Shown one piece after another: positions 52,695 to 62,528 of a stretch of DNA of 64,000 nt. Both the position numbers and the translations under genes were made by a program. The notes under the pieces were generated by a model. That model searched no databases. It was not told the origin of the DNA and worked only from the letters and a program-made list of their open reading frames with translations. Position 1 is the stretch's first letter, and every line of letters starts with the position of its first letter. The DNA is from Opacimonas viscosa (GTDB lineage: Bacteria; Pseudomonadota; Gammaproteobacteria; Enterobacterales; Alteromonadaceae): contig NZ_JANATA010000008.1 in NCBI RefSeq assembly GCF_024199005.1, positions 54,489-118,488 of the forward strand, read 5' to 3'.

Positions 52695-53309
52695 ATGATA
52701 CGCATTGACAACATTAATCATCCTAAGAAGAAAGTCTTGTTTCTTGGTTATGACCAAACACAGACAACCATCATTGATGCACTCATAGCCAATGAATGTG
52801 CGGTCGATCATACTCAGGATATCATTGACACTATCTCAGGCTATGACTATGTAATCAGTTATGGATATGCCCATATCCTTAAACAAAGGACACTCGATAG
52901 TTTTGGGTGTCCTGTATTTAATTTACACATATCTTATTTGCCATATAATCGTGGTGCTCATCCAAATTTTTGGTCGTTTTATGACAATACTCCTAGTGGT
53001 GTCACGATACATTTAATCGATAGTGGGATTGACACTGGCCCTATTGTGCAACAACGATACGTAAATTTTAAAGCGTCTGATGACACTTTTGTGAAGACAC
53101 ATGCCGTGTTAGAACAAAACATGGAGGATTTGTTTCTTGAATTCCTCCCATCGATGCTCAACGACACATGGACAGCTAAAAAACAAAGGGGTAAAGGAAC
53201 GATCCACTTTGTGAAGGATTTACCACATAATTTTTCTGGATGGAACGCAAAGATATTTGACGAACTTGAAAGATTAGATCTCGAAGGATTGAAGTATGAC
53301 ACCAAATAG
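52695..53309 (+). CDS. Formyltransferase-family protein
   Basis: About 204 residues with the formyl-transferase active-site set: Asn, His and Ser in FNLHISYLPYNRGAHPN and the catalytic Asp in GIDTGPIV. It probably formylates an amino-sugar using 10-formyl-THF. ATG at 52695 is chosen; in-frame GTG at 52689 or TTG at 52665 are possible, with AAGGAA at 52670 fitting GTG loosely. Its end overlaps the pseudaminic acid synthase by 14 nt, pointing to a modified nonulosonic acid or its precursor as the target. Confidence 0.82.
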   Translation: MIRIDNINHPKKKVLFLGYDQTQTTIIDALIANECAVDHTQDIIDTISGYDYVISYGYAHILKQRTLDSFGCPVFNLHISYLPYNRGAHPNFWSFYDNTPSGVTIHLIDSGIDTGPIVQQRYVNFKASDDTFVKTHAVLEQNMEDLFLEFLPSMLNDTWTAKKQRGKGTIHFVKDLPHNFSGWNAKIFDELERLDLEGLKYDTK

Positions 53310-54363
53310 TATTGTGATTAACGCAAGGGAAATTTCTCGTGAAAAACCTCCATACATAATTGCGGAGGTGTCAGCTAATCACAACGGCTCGATAATACGA
53401 GCTAAAGAAACCATTCTAGCAGCCCGAAACGCTGGGGTTGACGCAGTTAAAATCCAAACGTATACACCCGATACCATGACCATTGATGTCCAGAAGTCGG
53501 ATTTTCTGATAGAGGATGGACTATGGAAGGGACGGTCTTTGTATGATCTGTATAGCGAAGCATATACGCCTTTTGAGTGGCATAAAGAACTTTTCGCTTA
53601 TGCAAATGAGATTGGAGTAACACTGTTTTCTTCACCGTTTGATGAAACTGCTGTGGACTTGCTTGATAGCTTAGATGTACCAGCTTTTAAAATAGCCTCA
53701 TTCGAAGTGGTCGACTTACCTCTTATTAAGTATATAGCGAAAAAGGGTAAGCCGATACTAATGTCAACGGGCATGGCTTCGTCTGATGAAATTGGTGAAG
53801 CACTAGAGGCAGCCAAATCTGTCGGAAATAACAATATCTTGTTGTTTCATTGTATCAGTAGTTATCCAGCGCCTTTGTCTGAAGCAAACTTAAACATGAT
53901 TCCGCTTCTACAGAAGGAATTTAAAATTCAAGTTGGCCTCTCTGATCATACCGTGGGTAATCTAGCCAGTGTACTGGCGACTTCAATTGGCGCGACTGCC
54001 ATAGAAAAACACTTCACGATAGACCGATCTGATGGTGGCGTAGATAGTAGCTTTTCGCTTGAACCCAATGAAATGAAAGCACTAGTCAATGCAACAAAAG
54101 AGGCATTCCAAGCGCTAGGGCCTCAATCATTTAGTCGTGCAACAGCTGAAGATGGTAATAAAGTTTTTCGTCGCTCATTGTATTTTGTTGAAGATGTCAA
54201 CGAAGGAGATGTCATCACTAAAGAAAGCGTGAGAAGAATTCGTCCTGGGTTTGGTCTAGCTGCGAAATATTATGATCATGTCATTGGCTCGACATGTCTC
54301 ATGCCCGCCAAAAGAGGTGATAGAGTAACTGTTCAGCACTTCAACAAAGGAGGCACTAAGTGA
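53296..54363 (+). CDS. pseI: Pseudaminic acid synthase
   Basis: A 355-residue sialic-acid-synthase-family enzyme. The barrel has IIAEVSANHNGS, VKIQTYTPDTMT, SLYDLYSEAYTPFEWH and LFSSPFDETAVDLL, the last typical of PseI rather than NeuB; the C-terminal SAF (antifreeze-like) domain covers about 290-350. It condenses an altrose-derived amino sugar with PEP to give pseudaminic acid. Other Pse genes are absent here. Confidence 0.85.
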   Translation: MTPNSIVINAREISREKPPYIIAEVSANHNGSIIRAKETILAARNAGVDAVKIQTYTPDTMTIDVQKSDFLIEDGLWKGRSLYDLYSEAYTPFEWHKELFAYANEIGVTLFSSPFDETAVDLLDSLDVPAFKIASFEVVDLPLIKYIAKKGKPILMSTGMASSDEIGEALEAAKSVGNNNILLFHCISSYPAPLSEANLNMIPLLQKEFKIQVGLSDHTVGNLASVLATSIGATAIEKHFTIDRSDGGVDSSFSLEPNEMKALVNATKEAFQALGPQSFSRATAEDGNKVFRRSLYFVEDVNEGDVITKESVRRIRPGFGLAAKYYDHVIGSTCLMPAKRGDRVTVQHFNKGGTK

Positions 54364-54935
54364 ATTTGTTAGTTGTCTTATCACATTTAATGTCAAAAAA
54401 TTGTGTATTAGGTGAGGAGTCTGCTGCGCGAGCTGATATGGCAATCAAGCTATTTTCGAGTAATGAATTTGATAAATTAGTCACACTAGGTTGGGACTAT
54501 CGTGGTGATTGTGCTACACCCATTGCTGAAGTCGTTAGCGATTACATCGTACACAATTCAGATATTCCCAAAGCGTCAATCATAGTTATCAGGGAGTCAC
54601 GTGATACAGTGGGTGATGCGCTATTCTGTTTTGATTCCCTGCACAAAGAGAAACTAAAAAAAGTGACGGTGATTACATCAGATTACCATGTAGAAAGGGC
54701 GAGTACTATTTTCACTCATGTCTTTAGTAAAGCTGTTTCAATCGAAGTCTATGGAGTGCCTACAAAAGCAAACTTCGATTCAGAAATTTTGTTCCATGAG
54801 CAACAATCACTAGAAGCTTTCCATCAAACATTCAAAGGCGTTGATTTTTCATCTCGAAGTGAGATGTTTAAAGTACTTAGCGAAAAACACCCTTTCTATA
54901 ATGGTCAAATCCATCCTAAAATTTCTTGTCCATGA
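54360..54935 (+). CDS. YdcF-like (DUF218) protein
   Basis: A 191-residue soluble protein without membrane segments. LVVLSHLMS, VTLGWDYRG, SRDTVGDALF and VITSDYHVERA match the DUF218 pattern (the SDYH part is the clearest). Start is GTG overlapping the pseI stop (GTGA). In surface-sugar loci such proteins are of unknown role. Second DUF218 gene of the window, unrelated in context to the first. Confidence 0.75.
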   Translation: MNLLVVLSHLMSKNCVLGEESAARADMAIKLFSSNEFDKLVTLGWDYRGDCATPIAEVVSDYIVHNSDIPKASIIVIRESRDTVGDALFCFDSLHKEKLKKVTVITSDYHVERASTIFTHVFSKAVSIEVYGVPTKANFDSEILFHEQQSLEAFHQTFKGVDFSSRSEMFKVLSEKHPFYNGQIHPKISCP

Positions 54936-55212
54936 GTTAATGTCCCTTCAATTAGATAACGTTAAGCCGTCACTCTAGAAAGTTACCCTAAGCACCAACC
55001 CATAAACCAATTCATGGTGCAGATTCACCATAAAAAACTTACACAGTCGTCCAAACTACCTACTTTGCTCAAAAAATGAATGCGCTTACATTTTACTGTT
55101 ATTTGTTCTATTATGTTGTTTGTTAACATTTTTTTAATAAGTGGTATGTATGTTTTTGAATAGAAAACAATCTCAGTTAGTCGGTATAAGAATAACAATA
55201 ATCGATGACGCA

Positions 55213-56778
55213 ATGGGCAAGAGAATGAGTACAAAATTTTTAAAATCATTTTTTCAAATGCTTTTATGTGTATTAGCGATAGTGAGTATTGCTGCATGTG
55301 GTGGCGCTGGTTCCTCATCACCTGCGACACCCACTCCGACGACGCCAACAACACCTGCACCAGTAACTCCTGTTCTTTCCGATTTTATGTTTATGTCGAG
55401 TACAAATTCTGGTGTTTCTGAAACTATCAGAGCGGAGATCAACGATTCCACTATTTTTATCAGAACTCCAAAAGTCATGGATGTGAGTAATCTAGTGGCT
55501 ACATTCGTGTTCAGCGGGGCGAGTGTTTTGGTCGGGGATGTAGAGCAAGTATCTGGCGTGACGGTAAACGACTTTACTCAACCTGTAACATACACTGTGC
55601 GCAATGCAGCAGGAACGGGTAAAAACTACACGATTGAATTAATGCAATTTACCGGTTTACCTGTGATCAATCTGACAACAGATAACGGCAATGATATTAC
55701 CAACCGCGATGATTACACGACAGGAACCGTCGAAGTTTTTGGCAACGGTGTTGTTAGTGATTTAGACAATATGGAAATGGAAATAAGAGGCCGAGGAAAC
55801 TCTACATGGGGTATGCCCAAAAAGCCCTATCAAATGAAATTAGCTGCAAAGCGCGAATTTTTGGATATGGAAAATGATAAAAAATGGTTATTTTTGGCTG
55901 AATATGCAGATAAAACCATGCTGCGCAACAAAATAGCATATGAATTAGGTTATCTAAGCGCGCTTGATTGGACGACTGATTCAGAATTTGCTGAAGTGTT
56001 TTTAAACCGAAATTATATCGGGACTTATCATATTACCCAGAAGGTTGAAGAGGGTGGAGACCGAGTCGATATTGGTGATGATGGTTTTTTATTAGAGATA
56101 GACCAGCTAGACCGGCTCGATCCTGATGATGTATATTTTGAGACAGATACCTTTTTAATCAATATCAAAGAGCCTAGCTTGGCACAAGGAGATAGTCAGT
56201 ATCTGTATATCTCTCGTTTAGTTCACGAGTTTGAGCAGGCGCTATATGGCAATCAATTTGCTGATCCGGTAAACGGTTATCAAAAATATATTGACCTAGA
56301 TAGTTTCATTGATTGGTATTTAATTAGTGAAATAACCAAAAATGTAGACTCTCGATCATTTTCTAGTATTTACTTTCATGTTATTCCTGGGGAAAAAATT
56401 AAAATGGGACCCTTATGGGACTTTGATTTGTCCTTTGGTAATGTCGATTATGCAGATCCTGAGTTTCCAGAAGGATTTTGGATAAAGCAAAACCCTTGGT
56501 ATGAACGTTTGTTTCAAGATCCTAATTTTGTGCGTCAGGTCCAAGAACGCTTTGCTTACTATGATGAAAATCGAGATTTCTTGTTAGCAAAAGTCGATGA
56601 ATATGCAGATAAATTGCGTTATGCCCAAGCTGAAAATGATGCTAGATGGCAAACTATTGGCATCTATGTCTGGCCAAATCCAGTCGTGCTGGATACTTAT
56701 GAAGCTGAAGTCGACAGGTTAAAATCTTGGTTTAATACGCGTATGGATTGGCTGGATAACGCACTTAATCAACTATAA
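55213..56778 (+). CDS. CotH-kinase-domain lipoprotein
   Basis: About 521 residues. Lipoprotein signal with lipobox SIAAC, then a Pro/Thr-rich linker (PTPTTPTTPAP), a beta-sandwich module (about 55-140) and a CotH atypical kinase domain (about 150-520) with RGRGNSTWGMPKKPYQ, LAEYADKTMLRNK, LLEIDQLDR and the metal-binding WDFDLSFGN. CotH kinases phosphorylate proteins, e.g. spore coat proteins. It is anchored outside the inner membrane, so the phosphodonor and target are unclear. Start at 55213; ATG at 55225 equally possible. Confidence 0.85.
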   Translation: MGKRMSTKFLKSFFQMLLCVLAIVSIAACGGAGSSSPATPTPTTPTTPAPVTPVLSDFMFMSSTNSGVSETIRAEINDSTIFIRTPKVMDVSNLVATFVFSGASVLVGDVEQVSGVTVNDFTQPVTYTVRNAAGTGKNYTIELMQFTGLPVINLTTDNGNDITNRDDYTTGTVEVFGNGVVSDLDNMEMEIRGRGNSTWGMPKKPYQMKLAAKREFLDMENDKKWLFLAEYADKTMLRNKIAYELGYLSALDWTTDSEFAEVFLNRNYIGTYHITQKVEEGGDRVDIGDDGFLLEIDQLDRLDPDDVYFETDTFLINIKEPSLAQGDSQYLYISRLVHEFEQALYGNQFADPVNGYQKYIDLDSFIDWYLISEITKNVDSRSFSSIYFHVIPGEKIKMGPLWDFDLSFGNVDYADPEFPEGFWIKQNPWYERLFQDPNFVRQVQERFAYYDENRDFLLAKVDEYADKLRYAQAENDARWQTIGIYVWPNPVVLDTYEAEVDRLKSWFNTRMDWLDNALNQL

Positions 56779-56923
56779 AAAATAGACCGAAATAGCCTGA
56801 TTTTTCATACAAAACGTCGATTATTGGGCTTATAGTTCGAGTTTTTTGAGAATTTATAGGCTTTTTTCTGTTTTGTCACATATAAGTAGGTAGAATAAAT
56901 TAAACCACCTAAATTCGGCCAAC

Positions 56924-58297
56924 ATGAACTCAAATCCAACACAAGAACAACTCTGGTTTTTACCTTTGGGAGGAACCGGAGAAATCGGCATGAACATGAA
57001 CCTTTATGGGCATGCTGGTGAATGGTTGATGGTGGATTGTGGCCTGACATTCAACGCTCCGATTAATCCTGAATTTGATAATGATGAACGGGTGACCCGT
57101 CACCCCTTAGTGAGTGCTGATCCGACTTTTATTGAAGACAGAAAAGATGCATTACAGGGGATTATCATTACTCATGCACATGAAGATCATGTCGGCGCAA
57201 TCCCTCACCTTTGGCAACGCTTTAAAAAACCTATTTATACAACGGCTTTTACTGCAGAAGTCCTAAAACGTAAACTCTCTGAAACTGATTTTGCTGAGGA
57301 AGTCCCGATTGTCATTGTTGATCACAAGGCACGTTTTTGGATTGGTGCTTTTGAATGTGAATGGTTGGGTATCACACATTCAATTCCTGAGCCCTATGGT
57401 TTGGTGTTGCGCACCTCTGCTGGCAGTGTGTTCCACACCGGTGATTGGAAGATTGATCAACAGCCGGTGGTGCACTCAGTGATGAATGTCGACCATTTTA
57501 AACAGCTTGGTAATTTAGATATTACCGCGATGGTATGTGATTCAACAAATGCGTTGAAATCAGGATTTAGCATTTCTGAAAGCCAGTGCGATATAGGTTT
57601 GTATCACTACATAAATAGTGCACCGAAACGTGTTATCGTGACGTGTTTTGGTTCTAATATAGCGCGTTTAATTACACTGGCTAGAGTCGCAGCACGTACA
57701 GGGCGCTATATGGCGTTATACGGTCACTCTTTAAAAAATATGTTGGCCGTTGCGCGTCGGACTGGATACTGGCCAGATGAATGTCAGGTTATTGATCATA
57801 GACATACTGGGTATCTTCCTAAACACGAAGTCCTTGCTGTTGCGACTGGTTCTCAAGGGGAGCCTAAAGCTGCTCTTGCACGCATGGCCAAACAAAACCA
57901 TCCACAAGTCGAATTGGATGCTGGCGATAGGGTCATTTTTAGTACGATTGTTATACCAGGTAACGAAGAAGCGGTGGCGAATTTAATCCTGCGTTTGGAG
58001 GCGATGCATGTAGAAGTCATCCAAGCACAAGACAGTGCTTTACCTATTCATGCGTCAGGCCATCCTAATGAGGAAGAGTTAAAGCTGATGTATCATTGGG
58101 TACAGCCCAAAATAGCTATCCCTACCCACGGTGAACCAGCACATTTAGCTCGACATGCACAGATTGCCAAAGAGATGAAAATTCACTCTCAGTTACTTGG
58201 CAGAAATGGCGACCTTTATCAAATAGCACCACAAACAATGGTTAAACGCGGGTTTGTAGCTGCTAAGCGCATTGCGATTAAACGACCTCGCTCATAA
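56924..58297 (+). CDS. Short RNase J-like metallo-beta-lactamase/beta-CASP nuclease
   Basis: A 457-residue protein. The metallo-beta-lactamase motif is HAHEDH (84-89), later GDWK and, in the beta-CASP part, ATGSQGEP, HASGHPNEEELK and PTHGE, all as in RNase J. It lacks most of the C-terminal dimerisation domain of the 555-residue Bacillus enzyme. RNase J is rare in RNase E-bearing gammaproteobacteria. Its end overlaps the pldA end by 6 nt, tail to tail. Confidence 0.87.
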   Translation: MNSNPTQEQLWFLPLGGTGEIGMNMNLYGHAGEWLMVDCGLTFNAPINPEFDNDERVTRHPLVSADPTFIEDRKDALQGIIITHAHEDHVGAIPHLWQRFKKPIYTTAFTAEVLKRKLSETDFAEEVPIVIVDHKARFWIGAFECEWLGITHSIPEPYGLVLRTSAGSVFHTGDWKIDQQPVVHSVMNVDHFKQLGNLDITAMVCDSTNALKSGFSISESQCDIGLYHYINSAPKRVIVTCFGSNIARLITLARVAARTGRYMALYGHSLKNMLAVARRTGYWPDECQVIDHRHTGYLPKHEVLAVATGSQGEPKAALARMAKQNHPQVELDAGDRVIFSTIVIPGNEEAVANLILRLEAMHVEVIQAQDSALPIHASGHPNEEELKLMYHWVQPKIAIPTHGEPAHLARHAQIAKEMKIHSQLLGRNGDLYQIAPQTMVKRGFVAAKRIAIKRPRS

Positions 58298-59257
58298 GAA
58301 ACGTAGTTGTACACCTAAGCCGATGCGCTGTTGATGACGATTATAGTCAATCATCGAATCGCCATAGCCGTTGAAATATTGCAACATCAAGTTGTAACGC
58401 TGGGCAAATGGGTAAGATAAGTTTAATTCAATACTACCGCGATTATCAGACATATCTAAGTTGTTTCTCAAGCGACTAAACAACTTAAAATCTTGGCCTA
58501 GACGCACTGCAAAACCGAGCTCTATACGACCAATATTATCTAATATATCGGGATTATCATCACCAAAAGGATCGTTGTCATCGAGCTTTTTATCTTCTGG
58601 TAAGCGATACCAAGTCCTGAGGTAATAAGCTGCGTTTTGACTGCTAAAAAAAGTAGTCAAAGTCAACCGATTCCAACTGCGAGAGAAGATCCCTGTTTGT
58701 CCATTTGACTGGTGGTTAATACCAAGAGCTATCGAATTAAAGCGCATATCAAGTGCACTGAGATTCGTTTGCCACTGATAAAAAACTTCAGGCTCATAGT
58801 TAGTCTCACGAAAGGGTTTAGATAATTCATCGTTGTAGACTTGCCAAAAAGACACCAAAGTAAATCCAAAAAACAATCCACTATCTTTTTTCTGGGTGAC
58901 CCAAATTGGCATTTTTAAGCTAATTTGGTATTTGGCTTCGAAGTTATCAATTTCTTGATTATTGGCGGTTGGTAAAGAGATATCATTGGGGTTGGTCACA
59001 TAGCTCAGCGGTAAAAGATAATTTTGTCGATATTGTGAAATGGCAAAGGGGTTATCTAGTAAACGCTGTTCGATGATCTCTCTTTCATCAAAGATAGACG
59101 GTGCTTTGGGATTGTCTAAAATATCCTCATAGGTGTCGACTAATGACTTTGTAATGCCAGAAAGGGGTTTTTCTTGGGCAAAAACTGGGGGGCACACTAT
59201 AAAAAGAGTACAGAATAAAACGCACTTTAGAGAAAAAAATTGACATACACTAACCAC
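58292..59257 (-). CDS. pldA: Outer-membrane phospholipase A
   Basis: A 321-residue OMPLA. A signal peptide ends near PVFA-Q (27-28). The catalytic triad is His182, Ser184 and Asn196 in NHQSNG and SRSWNR, with the same spacing as E. coli His142/Ser144/Asn156. It hydrolyses phospholipids that reach the outer leaflet. Start is GTG; an ATG a few bases upstream is out of frame. Confidence 0.92.
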   Translation of the reverse strand: MVSVCQFFSLKCVLFCTLFIVCPPVFAQEKPLSGITKSLVDTYEDILDNPKAPSIFDEREIIEQRLLDNPFAISQYRQNYLLPLSYVTNPNDISLPTANNQEIDNFEAKYQISLKMPIWVTQKKDSGLFFGFTLVSFWQVYNDELSKPFRETNYEPEVFYQWQTNLSALDMRFNSIALGINHQSNGQTGIFSRSWNRLTLTTFFSSQNAAYYLRTWYRLPEDKKLDDNDPFGDDNPDILDNIGRIELGFAVRLGQDFKLFSRLRNNLDMSDNRGSIELNLSYPFAQRYNLMLQYFNGYGDSMIDYNRHQQRIGLGVQLRFL

Positions 59258-59312
59258 TTTTCCATGTGAATAATTTTAGCATAGCAGAGTTAATTTATTG
59301 AGAAGCATGAAT

Positions 59313-59341
59313 TTGAGCTAGCTATAAAAAAACTAGCTCAA
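59313..59341 (-). terminator. Hairpin between proS and pldA, possible terminator
   Basis: TTGAGCTAG (59313-59321) pairs with 59333-59341. The T-run lies in the loop, not after it, so termination is uncertain. Confidence 0.35.
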
Positions 59342-59385
59342 GTTTATATCGTTAAGCGCAGCTTGAGGTGCTATGCCTACAACCA

Positions 59386-61098
59386 TTACAACGATGTTAA
59401 GAAATCCACTAAATTATCAATCGACAACATACTCTTTTCACCTGTACGGCGATTTTTGTACTCTACTTCGTTGTTATCCAGATTGCGTTCCCCGATGACG
59501 ATTGCGTGAGGAACACCCACTAACTCCATATCGTTGAACATGACACCCGGACGTTCTTTACGATCATCAAATAACACTTCAACACCCTGTGCTAGTAAAT
59601 CGTCATAAAGTTGTTCTGCGACTTCTTTGATGCGATGAGACTTGTGCATATTCATTGGAATAATAGCGACTTTAAATGGTGCAATAGCATCAGGCCATTT
59701 TATTCCATACTTGTCATGGTTTTGCTCAATGGTAGCAGCCATGATTCGCGATACACCGATGCCATAACAACCCATAGTCAAGGTTTCGTGTTTACCTGTT
59801 TCAGATAACACACCACAGTTCATTGCTTTGGAGTACTTGTCACCTAATTGGAAGATGTGACCAACTTCGATACCACGTTTGATTTCTAATGTGCCTTGAC
59901 CATCTGGTGACTTATCGCCAGCTTCAACGTTGCGTAAATCAAACTCTGTAAATTCACTAACATCTCTTGACCAATTCACCCCAGTAAGGTGTACATCATT
60001 TTCATTTGCCCCACAGACAAAATTAGGAATAGTCGCGGCAGAACGATCAGCTATCACCGGAATGGCCAATCCTACCGGTCCGATAGAGCCGAAATTACAA
60101 CCTAATTGTGCCTCTACTACAGTTTCATCCGCCATAGCAAACGGAGTACCAACTAGAGGATGTTTTTCAGCTTTAATTTCATTCAAAGTATGGTCGCCAC
60201 GCAGTACTAATGCGACCAATGGTGTGTTGCCATCTTCATCGGTAACACCATAGACGATCAATGTTTTGACCGTTTTCTCTACGGGGATATTGAGGAAGGT
60301 GGATACATCACTAATCGTTCTCTGTTCAGGAGTCGCGACTTTCGTTAATTCGGCTTCTGCTTCTGCAGGCTGTGTAATCGCTAAAGCTTCAGCCATTTCG
60401 ACGTTAGCGGCATAATCTGAAGCATTGGAAAATGCGATATCATCTTCACCAGAATCCGCTAATACATGAAACTCATGTGAGGCCGAACCACCGATCGAAC
60501 CAGTATCTGCGATAACCGGCCTGAAATCTAGCCCAATGCGCTCGAAGATTCGACAATACGCTGCGTACATTTTGTCGTAAGTCGTTTGTAAACATTCTTG
60601 GCTCAAATGAAAAGAGTAGGCATCTTTCATGGTAAATTCACGACCACGCATAATGCCAAAACGTGGGCGTACTTCATCACGGAACTTAGTTTGAATTTGG
60701 TATACGTTCAAAGGCAGCTGCTTGTAGCTAGATACTTCGTTACGGACCAATGCAGTGACGACTTCTTCATGGGTCGGACCCAACACAAAATCACGGTGAT
60801 GACGGTCTTTGATCCGTAAAAGTTCAGGGCCATATTCTTCCCAACGTCCTGATTCTTCCCATAAATCTGCAGGTTGTACAACTGGCATGAGAATTTCAAT
60901 CGCACCAGCTCGGTTCATCTCTTCACGGACAATGTTGGCGACTTTATTTAATACGCGTAGACCTGTAGGTAAATAATTATACAGACCAGATGCCACTTTG
61001 CGGATCATGCCGGAGCGCAACATCAGTTGATGCGAAATGACTTCTGCATCAGCAGGTGTTTCTTTTTGGGTAGATAATAAATATTGAGAAGTACGCAT
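59386..61098 (-). CDS. proS: Prolyl-tRNA synthetase
   Basis: A 570-residue bacterial-type ProRS with the class II core and an editing insertion (about 224-407) that removes Ala-tRNA(Pro). Start [19 protein letters not shown]; motif 2 is in [19 protein letters not shown]. tRNA-Pro, its substrate, is encoded 2.5 kb away. Confidence 0.97.
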   Translation of the reverse strand: MRTSQYLLSTQKETPADAEVISHQLMLRSGMIRKVASGLYNYLPTGLRVLNKVANIVREEMNRAGAIEILMPVVQPADLWEESGRWEEYGPELLRIKDRHHRDFVLGPTHEEVVTALVRNEVSSYKQLPLNVYQIQTKFRDEVRPRFGIMRGREFTMKDAYSFHLSQECLQTTYDKMYAAYCRIFERIGLDFRPVIADTGSIGGSASHEFHVLADSGEDDIAFSNASDYAANVEMAEALAITQPAEAEAELTKVATPEQRTISDVSTFLNIPVEKTVKTLIVYGVTDEDGNTPLVALVLRGDHTLNEIKAEKHPLVGTPFAMADETVVEAQLGCNFGSIGPVGLAIPVIADRSAATIPNFVCGANENDVHLTGVNWSRDVSEFTEFDLRNVEAGDKSPDGQGTLEIKRGIEVGHIFQLGDKYSKAMNCGVLSETGKHETLTMGCYGIGVSRIMAATIEQNHDKYGIKWPDAIAPFKVAIIPMNMHKSHRIKEVAEQLYDDLLAQGVEVLFDDRKERPGVMFNDMELVGVPHAIVIGERNLDNNEVEYKNRRTGEKSMLSIDNLVDFLTSL

Positions 61099-61197
61099 AT
61101 TGTTAGGTGAACCTTATCTTATAAAGGATGTTTATTTGCGACGTATTTTAGCATAAGTCGCACGATGAAAAAGCAGAAAATAGTCTATAGAAAAGAC

Positions 61198-61920
61198 CTA
61201 GTCAGTAATCTCTATGACTTCTGCCACATTATCTCTTACTTGAAAATGCACGTCTTTATCATACAGGGCAATATGATAGGTTTTGTTGGGATGATTAGCG
61301 GTAAAACCGGCTTCAGAATGAAAGGCTGGACGTGGATCTTGACTGAGTACCGTTTGGATTATGCCCAGCAGATCTGGATACATTGACTGACACGCTTTGA
61401 TGTGTGTTTGAGCTGCTACAGAGAAGTGTACTTGCAAAATTTCAGCAGGTGCTTCAGACGCAAATTCACTGCTTGCTTGGGGGCAAATATCGGCGTACGG
61501 GATGTATGGCTTAATATCCAGAATGGGTGAACGATGGAGCATATCCACCCCATAAACGGTTAATGTTGTTTGCTGACGTTGTCTGACTAGCTCACCACGT
61601 TTTACTAATGTCATCCCAATATTGTTAGGGCGAAAAGAGCTGCGAGTTGCAAAGACACCTAACTTAGTATTTCCGCCCAAACGAGGGGGGCGAACCAGAG
61701 GACTAAAACGTTCAGTCGCGGCAGCATTGGCATGAAATAGGAAATAAATCCACAAATGGCTATGCGCTTCAATCCCACGAAAGGCATTCATATCATCATA
61801 GGGAGTATTAAAGACGATTTTTCCTGGGATTTGGCTCAGTGCTATGCCTTGGCGAGGGATCCCAAATTTTTCAGTAAAAGGCGTTTGGATATGACCAATC
61901 GGTTCAATCTGATAGGTCAT
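61198..61920 (-). CDS. trmO: tRNA (N6-threonylcarbamoyladenosine37-N6)-methyltransferase TrmO
   Basis: A 240-residue TrmO/TsaA protein. The N-terminal beta-barrel with IGHIQTPFTEKFGIPRQG and FATRSSFRPNNIGMTLVK is typical. It methylates t6A37 in tRNA-Thr. It overlaps the DUF1415 gene upstream by 17 nt. Confidence 0.94.
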   Translation of the reverse strand: MTYQIEPIGHIQTPFTEKFGIPRQGIALSQIPGKIVFNTPYDDMNAFRGIEAHSHLWIYFLFHANAAATERFSPLVRPPRLGGNTKLGVFATRSSFRPNNIGMTLVKRGELVRQRQQTTLTVYGVDMLHRSPILDIKPYIPYADICPQASSEFASEAPAEILQVHFSVAAQTHIKACQSMYPDLLGIIQTVLSQDPRPAFHSEAGFTANHPNKTYHIALYDKDVHFQVRDNVAEVIEITD

Positions 61921-62452
61921 AAGCTTGTTGTAAATGGTTTTCGAAAAACGCTATTCCCAAAGCATTCGCACGAGCGATATTCGTTTCAGGAATATTGTGC
62001 TCACTAGCCATATTGTCTAATACCTGAGATAAACTTGCTTCTCGTAATATGTGTAAAATGGGGAAGGGGGCGCGATTCGTATAATGACTCGGCGCATCCA
62101 CGGGTTCCCCATCAAATAAATATTCAGGGTGAAAAGACGCAATTTGGTACACACCTGTTAATTTTTTATCTTCTAAATAGACATTTGCAGCATCTAGCAA
62201 ATCCAGATATTCATAAAAAGAAAGGCGTTTGGTATCAATGATACATAAGGTCGTTTCGATTTCTGAATGAGCGTCTAGAATATCGATTTCATTGATGAAG
62301 CGAGCAAGTACCTCTGCCGGTTTGGTCGAGGCTATTGTGGAATAGCGTATGGCATCTTGTTGAAAAGGTTTTTGCGCAAATGGACAAAAATTTTCACCAA
62401 TCACAATTTCTGCCAACCAATGTTTTACAGCAATCTCAGCTTTGCTTTGCAT
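61904..62452 (-). CDS. DUF1415 protein
   Basis: 182 residues from the ATG giving MQSKAEIAVKHWL, which has GAGAA upstream; a longer frame to 62488 lacks a ribosome site. ENFCPFAQKP, YQIASFHPEYLFDG and NRAPFPILHILRE match DUF1415. Function unknown. Overlap with trmO implies co-transcription. Confidence 0.85.
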   Translation of the reverse strand: MQSKAEIAVKHWLAEIVIGENFCPFAQKPFQQDAIRYSTIASTKPAEVLARFINEIDILDAHSEIETTLCIIDTKRLSFYEYLDLLDAANVYLEDKKLTGVYQIASFHPEYLFDGEPVDAPSHYTNRAPFPILHILREASLSQVLDNMASEHNIPETNIARANALGIAFFENHLQQAYDLSD

Positions 62453-62528
62453 AATATTCTCGTGTGTTGTGCAGTGAAAAACTAACATCTAAGATTTTCA
62501 CTGCGCCAATCGATATCAGTATGGGGAA

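Noticed and set aside
54998..55036. ATGGTG/CACCAT hairpins after the DUF218 gene as terminator
   Set aside because: Stems are short, and an A-run rather than a T-run follows on the plus strand.
55025..55360. 111-codon minus-strand frame upstream of and overlapping the CotH gene
   Set aside because: Overlaps the well-supported lipoprotein signal of the CotH protein and lacks recognisable features.
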